From: CAZSLZ01 sp964607865
Lineage (GTDB): Bacteria > Vulcanimicrobiota > JAJTBE01 > CAZSLZ01
DNA length: 21,709 nucleotides
Direction: 5' to 3'
Assembly: GCA_964607865.1 (NCBI GenBank)
Contig: CAZSLZ010000040.1
Location: 1 to 21,709, forward strand
Shown here: positions 15,425-21,709 of the stretch, piece after piece
Position numbering within the stretch: position 1 is the first letter of the stretch
Layout: the number at the start of each line of letters is the position of its first letter
The notes under the pieces: generated by a model
Told to the model about the DNA's origin: nothing
What the model saw: the letters and a program-made list of their open reading frames with translations, nothing else
The model's database searches: none
Translations under genes and position numbers: made by a program

Positions 15425-18229
15425 TCACCTGTTTTCGAAGTTATTTAAATACACCAGAGCCTGCTTTGCATGCTCGCAGATAATTAAATTTTTTGATTCT
15501 GTTCCTTTTTTAATTTCAGGTTCCCATTCTTTAATTCCCAGTTTCCCCGCGGTAAAATAAACCCAGGAAACGATCAGGGGCTCGGAAGTTTTGTAAAATA
15601 ATTCCAGAATTTTCTGAATATTATTAATATTTCTGTCGCAATTCTTTGCTGTTTCAGTAAAAGCAGATTCCAGGCTGTTTTTTTCAAATAAAGGAATAAC
15701 CCGGTTTTTGGTTTCTATAGGAAGTATGTTGTCCAACACTTCCAGGGCAATGTTTTTTTTTCGGGTATTCCTTGAAAAAATACTTTTGTAGAGGGTTAAA
15801 ATCTTCTCTTCCGGGTACAAAAGATGCAAGCCCAGAATTATAATCTTTTTCTGAAGCAGAAAACGCTCCTTCAATAATATTTTTAATATTTCATAGAATT
15901 TAACGTTTTCCGGATCGTTTTCAAATTGTTTTTTTAAGGCCAGTGCTGAGCAACTTTCATTTTCCAACTGCTCTATTTTTACATTAATAAAATTTCCAAT
16001 TATTTTCTGCTCATCTCTGGAAAAGGTTCTGAGAGCTGACAGGTTGAAAGTGAAATTTTTCAGACCTGATTTAATTACTGAAGGAGGGTGTTTGGAAACC
16101 TGCTCCAGGAAAAAGGCGTTGTCTTCTAAGTTTTTTGAGCAGGACAGTATAAAGTATTTTCTTTTTAAAACCTGGTTTGAATTTTCAGGTGATATACTTT
16201 CCCTTACCTGGGGGATGGTCTTTTGTTTTCCCTTTATAAGAACATTCATGGCGCCCCCGGCTATTTTATTGTTAGAATGGGCAAGAAGGGCAATTAACTT
16301 TTCTGCAGCTTCGGGCATGGTGTTCTGTTCAAGTGAATTCAGCGTATTAAGCACCACATTGGGGTTTTTGTCGTTTAATAATTCCAGGGTAATTTCTTTG
16401 AAATTATGTTCTTTGTCGTATTTTAAACTGTTCCCCATACAGGCTTTTACGTCGGGGTCAGCAGTTTTAAGAAGGCCTTTAAATATTTCCTGCTGGCTGT
16501 ATAAAAGAGGTTTCTGGCTCCACGTATAGTCGAGGAGCTTGCATTTGATAAGGGAATCTTCCTCTTCTACCAGAAGCAGGGGGGCGTTTATGTAAAAACT
16601 GTCTCTATCCAGTTGTCGCAGGCTGTTCAATATTTGCAGTTTTATTTCCCGGTTTTCATTTTTATAGTTTTTCATCAGCCGGGGAAAGAGTTTCTTATCC
16701 TCAAACTTACCTAAAGATTCAATGGCAGCATTGCGAAGTTTCGGGTTCTGATTCTCAAGAAACTCCAGCATGTCGTTCTTCAAAACTTTAATTTTAAGCT
16801 CTCCCGCCAGTTTCAGGGCAAACTCTTTTAAATTGTCATTTCCATACTGCAGGGGCCTTCTAATCAGACGCAGGGTTTCGTCACCGCCCAATTGGGAAAT
16901 TGCCCTGTATGAGTCCAGTTTTTTTTCTTCCTTCTTAACAAAATTTCCGAAAAGGGTTTCAATATATAAATTTTTCAGATAATAAATTGCTATAATCCAG
17001 ATGATAAGAACGAAAGGAAGTAGAATATTAATTGCCAGCAGCGCAGATTCCGTCTGCCATTTTATAAAGGCAAGAAGGCTGAAACCTGCCAACCCCATGG
17101 AAAAGGGGGTTACAATAATTTTGATGAAGCTCATGGCCTTTTCCCGCAGTTCATCTTTCACTGCGCCGTAAATGGCTTCTGAGGCAGTTTTAAAGAATGT
17201 TTCCTGGCAAAGAAGATCTACATATCTGCCAAAAACCGCCGGGGGGATAAAAGAGTTCTGAAAGAACAGGTTTCCGATTACCGGAAAAAAAAGCAGGGCG
17301 GGGTGGATATAGAGGGAGTTTGTTATCCCCATTTTTCCAATAACCCTGGCTGTAAGAAACAACTGCATAATGATAATTCCCAGGTTAAGTATTCCGTTGA
17401 AGTTTCCCACAAACCCTATGAAATTCATGGCATTGGGTATCTGTTGGCCCACAGCCCGATAGAATTGGAAATAAATAATGAATGAAACTACAGACATGAT
17501 GAAAATTATGAGAGCCATGATTTTCATAACAGGTATGGTTTTTATAACAGTAAAGCTTTCCAGTGTATTTTTCAGAAAACTTTGTTCATAAACAGTTTCA
17601 GGTTTTAAGTGTTGTACGGGTTTGTAGAAAATAATGGTGATTAAACTGCATATAACGAACAGGCCTGCCCATATATATAAAAGTGTGATGGGCGATTCGA
17701 CAATATTTGTAATAAGGCTCAGAGAAAAGCCGGTGATGAGGGCTCCCAAGGCCCCTCCCATGCTTAAGATTGGAAAGAGCCTTTTTCCCTGCCGCGGATT
17801 GAATATTGAATTGGAAACGGACCAGAATTGAAGGTTAACCAGCAGGGCAATGGATGTGGAAAGAACATACAAGGTCATTAATAACCTGTAATTATTTATT
17901 TCCATAGTAAGAGTGTGGCCTGCAAAAGCCACCGCAACAGCATACAGGGCAAAACTGCCGGTAATCAGGGCTTTTCTGCTTACTTTGCTTTCAAGATAAT
18001 TATAAATAATGAGATAAGGCAGAAGTACCAGGCCTGAGATTAAAAGAGCCCGGGGTATAGCTTCGAATCCTATTTGAATAATCAGCAAGGCATTAATTAC
18101 CGAGAATGCAATAATTGCGCCGGAAGCCAGGATGAAATTCAGGACCAGAAGCCAGCTCAGTGGTTTCCATTCTTCCCGGCAAATGAGCAGTAAGCGTTCC
18201 AGTTTATCTTGTATTTTACTTATTAACAT
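15425..18229 (-). CDS. Nucleotide-translocase-like (NTT/MFS fold) membrane protein with C-terminal HEAT repeats
   Basis: 934 residues. Residues ~20-430 hold about 12 transmembrane helices in the style of the ATP/ADP translocase (TlcA/Npt) branch of the major facilitator fold, with the loop NPRQGKRLFPILSMGGALGALITG and a later ETFFKTASEAIYGAVKDELREKAMSF segment typical of the group. Residues ~440-930 are a soluble array of HEAT-type helical pairs (for example NPKLRNAAIESLGKF and NPNVVLNTLNSLEQ). The true nucleotide exchangers of intracellular bacteria lack the HEAT part; long HEAT-fused versions in free-living bacteria have no settled transport substrate that I know. The start is 2 bases after the methyltransferase stop with no good SD, so translation is coupled. 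The following gene supplies the cyclic nucleotide-binding module often fused at this end. Inner membrane, HEAT array cytoplasmic. Confidence 0.85.
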   Translation of the reverse strand: MLISKIQDKLERLLLICREEWKPLSWLLVLNFILASGAIIAFSVINALLIIQIGFEAIPRALLISGLVLLPYLIIYNYLESKVSRKALITGSFALYAVAVAFAGHTLTMEINNYRLLMTLYVLSTSIALLVNLQFWSVSNSIFNPRQGKRLFPILSMGGALGALITGFSLSLITNIVESPITLLYIWAGLFVICSLITIIFYKPVQHLKPETVYEQSFLKNTLESFTVIKTIPVMKIMALIIFIMSVVSFIIYFQFYRAVGQQIPNAMNFIGFVGNFNGILNLGIIIMQLFLTARVIGKMGITNSLYIHPALLFFPVIGNLFFQNSFIPPAVFGRYVDLLCQETFFKTASEAIYGAVKDELREKAMSFIKIIVTPFSMGLAGFSLLAFIKWQTESALLAINILLPFVLIIWIIAIYYLKNLYIETLFGNFVKKEEKKLDSYRAISQLGGDETLRLIRRPLQYGNDNLKEFALKLAGELKIKVLKNDMLEFLENQNPKLRNAAIESLGKFEDKKLFPRLMKNYKNENREIKLQILNSLRQLDRDSFYINAPLLLVEEEDSLIKCKLLDYTWSQKPLLYSQQEIFKGLLKTADPDVKACMGNSLKYDKEHNFKEITLELLNDKNPNVVLNTLNSLEQNTMPEAAEKLIALLAHSNNKIAGGAMNVLIKGKQKTIPQVRESISPENSNQVLKRKYFILSCSKNLEDNAFFLEQVSKHPPSVIKSGLKNFTFNLSALRTFSRDEQKIIGNFINVKIEQLENESCSALALKKQFENDPENVKFYEILKILLKERFLLQKKIIILGLHLLYPEEKILTLYKSIFSRNTRKKNIALEVLDNILPIETKNRVIPLFEKNSLESAFTETAKNCDRNINNIQKILELFYKTSEPLIVSWVYFTAGKLGIKEWEPEIKKGTESKNLIICEHAKQALVYLNNFENR

Positions 18230-18231
18230 AT

Positions 18232-18996
18232 TTATTTTTGGGCAATACCCCAGAAAAGGGGCAATAATGTTACCCGCTGTCCTTTTTCGATAGCTTCCTT
18301 ATCTCTTTGTTTTATGGTATTCACCCAGTTTTTCATCATATTTCCCTTTGCAGTTTTGGCTGAGAATTCCCAGACATGTTCAAATTCTTTTTTCATAGTT
18401 TCGTCGTCCCATAAATCTGCATGGACTCCCATTTCGGGTTTCAGGTCATTTTCTGAGAAAGTTGCTTTTAAAACCCTGCCGAAAAAGGGATCGGCGCCCT
18501 CGCTTTGCAAAGCCCGAATGCTGGCGTTTACACCGCCGTAATCGTCGGGGTAGTCAATTTTTCCGCCATAGTCAGGCTCGGCGGCGCAAACAATCCATCC
18601 TCCGGGCCTGGTTACCCGTTTCAGTTCGCCAATGGCCTTGTAAGGATTCTTGACCCACATCAGGACGAAATGGCAGAAAGCTACATCAAAAAAATTATCC
18701 TCAAAGGGAATATCTTCGATTGAACCTTGCTGAAAATTGCCTTCTGGAAATTTCTTCTCCGCCACTTCCAGAATTTTACTGTTGAAATCTATTCCGTGAA
18801 CCTCACCGCCTGAAATTTCGTGCATTTCTTTTGAAATCAAACCTATACCGCATCCGGCATCCAGAATTCTTTTCCGGTCTTTCAAGTTTACTTTATCATA
18901 AAGCATTTCCCGTAATTTCCTGGTCCAGTAAAACTGCCGGGATAGGTGCATCTCCCATAATTCTTCGTTCATAATTCTGGGTGTCTGCATAAACAT
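18232..18996 (-). CDS. Class I SAM-dependent methyltransferase
   Basis: 254 residues. Motif I is RILDAGCGIGLISKEM (44-58), the acidic end of strand 2 is D70 (HGIDFNSK), then GSIEDIPFEDNFFDVAFCHFVLMWV (motifs II/III) and RVTRPGGWIVCAAEPDY (motif post-III). This is the Methyltransf_11/25 layout used for small molecules, lipids and quinones; no substrate-specific element is visible. The ATG overlaps the TAA of the htrA-type gene by one base (TAATG), a coupling arrangement; a second ATG lies two codons in. AAGGA is ~11 bases upstream. The gene is sandwiched between a periplasmic protease and a membrane transporter, so an envelope-related substrate is possible, but that is inference. Cytoplasmic. 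Confidence 0.93.
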   Translation of the reverse strand: MFMQTPRIMNEELWEMHLSRQFYWTRKLREMLYDKVNLKDRKRILDAGCGIGLISKEMHEISGGEVHGIDFNSKILEVAEKKFPEGNFQQGSIEDIPFEDNFFDVAFCHFVLMWVKNPYKAIGELKRVTRPGGWIVCAAEPDYGGKIDYPDDYGGVNASIRALQSEGADPFFGRVLKATFSENDLKPEMGVHADLWDDETMKKEFEHVWEFSAKTAKGNMMKNWVNTIKQRDKEAIEKGQRVTLLPLFWGIAQK

Positions 18997-20000
18997 TACT
19001 GTCTCATTCCTTCCAATATTACTTTACCCCTTAATTTCTTATTCCCTCTAACCACGGTAATTGTAACGGCATCGCCGGGCTTGTACCTGAACAATATGTT
19101 GCGCAAATCGCTTGAGTTGTTCACCTTATAACTATCCAGTGCCACAATTACATCTCCTATTTGAACTCCTATTTTATTGGCAGGCGAATAAGGGGGGAAG
19201 CCGGTTATTAAAGCTCCATAATTAATTCCCAGGTTCATCTGTGGGGTAACGTTGATGACGCTGACGCCCAGCCAGGGTTGCTGTACGCTTTCCCTTTTCT
19301 GAATAAGGCTGTTGGCGATTTTGACAGCCTGGTTTATGGGTATGGCAAAACTGAGGCCCTGGGCAAATTTAGAACCCGAACCGGTATAAACCAGGGTGTT
19401 TATGCCAATAACCTGCCCACGGGAGTTCACCAGCGCGCCACCGGAATTTCCGGGGTTAATGGCGGTATCAGTCTGGATCATATCCTTCAGAACCAGGCTC
19501 CCAGCTTCCAGTTGCCTGCCGGTTGCGCTGATACACCCCACGGTAACCGTGGATTCAAACCGCCAGGGGTTGCCTATTGCTATGGCAACCTGGCCCTTCT
19601 TCAAGCCTGAGGAATTACCCATGGGCGCCACTGGTAAATTCTGAGCGCTTACCTTCACTACAGCTATATCTTCTTCGGGCTGGGCCTTCCATTCAGCGGC
19701 CTGGACTGTTCGCCCATCGTTAAGAGTCACAAAAATTTTTCTGGCATTTCTGGTTACATGGGCGTTGGTGATAATCCAGCCCGAATCAGTTATAATTACT
19801 CCCGAACCCATACCCACTTGGGTACGGCCATAACGGTCTATCCAGATGGTTTTTATGAAAACCACCGAGGGTTCAACTTTTTCAACAGCAGAAACAATAT
19901 GTTGTTCAGAAAGCGGGTAAGAACAATATCCCGGAGTAAGAACAAAAACCAGGATAAAACCGACCAGAAAGATCAGATAAGTATTTTTTGATGTTTTCAT
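18996..20000 (-). CDS. HtrA/DegP-family periplasmic serine protease with one PDZ domain
   Basis: About 334 residues. I choose the second ATG (20000): GAGGT is 7 bases from it but almost touches the first ATG at 20006. A signal peptide or anchor covers the first ~28 residues. The trypsin-like domain has all three catalytic residues (numbering from the first ATG): H83 in TNAHVT, D113 in EEDIAVVKV and S188 in NPGNSGGAL, with the GxGSGVII and GNPWRFESTVTVG features of the S1C family. A single PDZ domain (~245-332) ends the protein, as in DegS-like members rather than DegP with two. It degrades or trims misfolded envelope proteins and may act as a stress sensor. It is the first gene of the six-gene run; its promoter should lie in 20007-20194, shared divergently with the LCP gene. 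Confidence 0.95.
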   Translation of the reverse strand: MKTSKNTYLIFLVGFILVFVLTPGYCSYPLSEQHIVSAVEKVEPSVVFIKTIWIDRYGRTQVGMGSGVIITDSGWIITNAHVTRNARKIFVTLNDGRTVQAAEWKAQPEEDIAVVKVSAQNLPVAPMGNSSGLKKGQVAIAIGNPWRFESTVTVGCISATGRQLEAGSLVLKDMIQTDTAINPGNSGGALVNSRGQVIGINTLVYTGSGSKFAQGLSFAIPINQAVKIANSLIQKRESVQQPWLGVSVINVTPQMNLGINYGALITGFPPYSPANKIGVQIGDVIVALDSYKVNNSSDLRNILFRYKPGDAVTITVVRGNKKLRGKVILEGMRQ

Positions 20001-20194
20001 ATTCATAACCTCATTATCGTTAATTATATTTTTTTATTTTTCTCTTAATTCCTGTAAAAACGAATATGGAAAGAAAAAAAGGATTATTTTTACAATATCA
20101 AGTAATAGAGGTCGAGATTACAAGCTGTTTGAAAAAGGCTTTTTGTTCTTTTTGTAAAATATGAAAGCAAATAGCAGAATCACGGAGTTTCCTG

Positions 20195-21568
20195 ATGAAC
20201 GAAAAACCGTTGTTTATGAAGAAGAAGCCCAAAACCGGACTCATTGTTCTGGTTTTATTATTAATTATCGCCGGCTTTTTCGTTTATAAATATTTCATAA
20301 AACATGAAGAAGGTGATGAGGGATTTAAAATTGGCCCAATTTTAAGTTCCCCTGCAGGTGAAGTTGCTTTCAAAAATAAGGATAACCTGGTAATTCTGGT
20401 ATTGGGCCTAGACGAAAGCAGAGACGAAAAGGGAATTCTGCACCATAAAGGCTCTCGTACCGATACGATATTTCTTTTAAATGTAAATAAAAAAGCTGAC
20501 AGGCTGGGCATTCTTTCCATCCCCAGGGATACCTGGGTATTTCTTGATGACAAATACGGCAATGGCAGGATCAATTCGGTATATGTAAATGCGTTCTGGG
20601 ATACTTATGCCGATTCCGATTATGACTACGAATTGGCAAAGGAAAAAGGAATAGAGGCTGCCCGGCAGGTGGTTTCTGATTTTCTGGGAATAGAAGTTGA
20701 CTATTTTGTTCTGTTAAAAATCAAGGCTGCCCAGGAATTTGTGGATGCCATAGGCGGTGTGCCTGTGAATGTGGAAAAGGATATGGATTACGATGATAAC
20801 TGGGGCAATTTACATATTCATTTGAAAAAAGGGCCCCAAAGATTGAATGGAGAGCAGGCGGTGGGTTATGCCCGGTTTCGCCATGATGAAGAAGGCGACT
20901 GGGGAAGGATCCGCAGGCAGCAGCAGTTTGTAAAGGCACTAGTTAATGAGCTTAAAAAACCCAACCACATAATGCACATTGATAAAATCGCCAAAGTAAT
21001 AAAAGAAAATATTGAAACCGATCTTAATATAAACCAGTTGGTAGATCTGGCAAGGGCATATAAAGACTTTAATAAAAACAAAATTGTAAAGGGGATAATA
21101 CGGGGAGAAGATGAGGTGATTTCCGGCAGCATGGTTATAATTCCCAACCAGACAATTAAAGACCGGCTGGTGGCTCGCATATTGAAAGATCCTGCAGCGA
21201 TTCCTCCTCAAGAAACCTGGGTCAGGGTTCTTAATGGCTGTGATGTGAACGGGCTGGGAGGCCTTGTTTCCGATAAGCTGAAAGAACAGGGATATAATGT
21301 GGTAGAAGTAACAAATGCTGATGTGGATACAATGGAACGAACCGAGATAATCGATCACTTTATTAATCCTGAAATTACCAGAAAACTTGAAAAAGAGATT
21401 GGCACAGAAAAAGCAAGGAGTTTTTATAAAGAGTCTGAAAATTCTGATTTAACCCTGGATTATACCATCGTATTGGGCAAGGACTCCTGCCCGAAACCTG
21501 AGGAAAAAGATGGCGAAAATTCTGAAAAACCCGAACAAGCCAATGGAACCAGGGTAAATAGTTATTAA
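20195..21568 (+). CDS. LytR-CpsA-Psr (LCP) family glycopolymer transferase with LytR_C domain
   Basis: 457 residues. GGAG at 20184-20187 is 7 bases before the ATG. A basic N-terminus precedes one membrane helix (14-33), so the rest is outside the inner membrane. The LCP domain (~63-290) has the lipid-phosphate-binding arginines in SRTDTI (R88, D90) and IPRDTWV (R111), a YARFRHDEEGDWGRIRRQQQF motif with the Arg/Asp cluster, and the LNGEQAVGYAR signature. LytR_C (~342-434) starts WVRVLNGCDVNGLGG and ends LDYTIVLGKDSC. LCP enzymes attach undecaprenyl-linked polymers to the cell wall. They are best known from Gram-positives but also occur in cyanobacteria and other diderms. The C-terminal tail is acidic and disordered. 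It is divergent from the htrA operon and transcribed alone. Confidence 0.95.
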   Translation: MNEKPLFMKKKPKTGLIVLVLLLIIAGFFVYKYFIKHEEGDEGFKIGPILSSPAGEVAFKNKDNLVILVLGLDESRDEKGILHHKGSRTDTIFLLNVNKKADRLGILSIPRDTWVFLDDKYGNGRINSVYVNAFWDTYADSDYDYELAKEKGIEAARQVVSDFLGIEVDYFVLLKIKAAQEFVDAIGGVPVNVEKDMDYDDNWGNLHIHLKKGPQRLNGEQAVGYARFRHDEEGDWGRIRRQQQFVKALVNELKKPNHIMHIDKIAKVIKENIETDLNINQLVDLARAYKDFNKNKIVKGIIRGEDEVISGSMVIIPNQTIKDRLVARILKDPAAIPPQETWVRVLNGCDVNGLGGLVSDKLKEQGYNVVEVTNADVDTMERTEIIDHFINPEITRKLEKEIGTEKARSFYKESENSDLTLDYTIVLGKDSCPKPEEKDGENSEKPEQANGTRVNSY

Positions 21569-21578
21569 TCTTTTTTCT

Positions 21579-21640
21579 GGTAAGAAAGTTGAGTACTAAA
21601 CCAGAGCCCTTTTTCATAACCATCAGCACGTTTTCTTACC
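21579..21640. repeat. Inverted repeat arms flanking a 44-base spacer after the LCP gene
   Basis: GGTAAGAAA at 21579-21587 is the reverse complement of TTTCTTACC at 21632-21640. The spacer has no gene. It could be a weak long-loop terminator of the LCP transcript or the ends of a small degenerate element joined to the adjoining palindrome. Confidence 0.4.
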
Positions 21641-21656
21641 ATCAAGAAAATTTTTC

Positions 21657-21709
21657 ATCGCGGGCATCCGTAAGGATGCGTGGCGATCTCTCCCCATTTG
21701 GAATGGGGG
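21657..21709. repeat. Tandem palindromes of dispersed-repeat type at the window edge
   Basis: The first hairpin spans 21657-21687: outer arms ATCGC/GCGAT, a small internal bulge, then GCATCC/GGATGC around a GTAA loop. The second spans 21691-21709: CCCCATT, a TGG loop, and AATGGGG. On the minus strand the first reads GAGATCGCCACGC...CGCGATGA, a form common in dispersed intergenic palindromic repeats of many bacterial genomes (similar in style to GAGATTGCCACG...TCGCAATGA). The window contains a single copy, so its multiplicity cannot be shown here. It continues to the edge of the sequence. Confidence 0.5.

Noticed and set aside
15405..15440. Frameshift joining the transporter-HEAT gene to the cyclic-nucleotide-binding gene
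   Set aside because: The second gene has its own ATG and well-placed AGGTGA, and both reading frames end and begin cleanly, so two coupled genes are the simpler reading. An ancestral fission cannot be excluded.
20129..20160. TTGAAA ... TAAAAT as promoter of the LCP gene
   Set aside because: The spacing of 20 bases is outside the usual range; no alternative pair was convincing.
20284..21629. Minus-strand open frames opposite the LCP gene
   Set aside because: The LCP protein is certain on the + strand with full motifs; the others have no SD or coherent domains.

Overview
The window reads as the chromosome of a low-to-moderate GC, two-membrane (diderm) bacterium. The evidence is a type II secretion pair (GspC-like and GspG), a class III-type pilin, a periplasmic HtrA protease, a SPOR-domain protein and clean Shine-Dalgarno sites ahead of most genes. 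I cannot name the phylum. Several long proteins have no family I recognise and a LytR-CpsA-Psr protein is present alongside the secretion genes, so an uncultured or deep-branching lineage is likely, but that is inference. I see no rRNA, tRNA, CRISPR array, transposase, prophage or plasmid function. There is no gene-free stretch longer than 300 bases; the longest gap is 12960-13226, which holds a terminator hairpin and otherwise only AT-rich sequence.

Layout. (1) 1-1100: a small + strand glycine-zipper protein with its own terminator, converging on a GNAT acetyltransferase. (2) 1098-1922: a secreted helical protein with its own strong terminator. (3) 2066-3803 (-): a two-gene operon of a SPOR-domain protein (TTG start) and ribF, divergent from (4) a class I aminotransferase (3963-5162, +). 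(5) 5164-10141 (-): a probable operon of a metallophosphodiesterase, an unrecognised beta-rich protein, gspC, gspG, then (after a small hairpin) an AspT-type transporter. (6) 10278-12959 (-): a single 893-residue cysteine-free exported or envelope protein of unknown function. (7) 13227-20000 (-): a tightly packed run of HtrA protease, methyltransferase, nucleotide-translocase-like/HEAT membrane protein, cyclic-nucleotide-binding protein, FAD oxidoreductase and a cysteine-rich pilin, closed by a hairpin. (8) 20195-21568 (+): an LCP glycopolymer ligase. The right edge (21657-21709) is a palindromic repeat of the dispersed intergenic kind.

The most informative oddities are as follows. An in-frame amber codon lies inside the PDZ domain of gspC, followed by 29 codons that complete the domain. 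The HEAT/transporter and cyclic-nucleotide-binding modules, often fused in related proteins, are encoded as two adjacent genes 4 bases apart. A 10-base G tract lies inside the transporter gene. A strong ribosome binding site ahead of the unknown 434-residue protein is correctly spaced only from an ATT codon. The 893-residue protein is the best candidate for undescribed biology. Genes for envelope assembly and surface structures dominate the window (secretion, pilin, HtrA, SPOR, LCP), which suggests that much of the segment serves the cell envelope.
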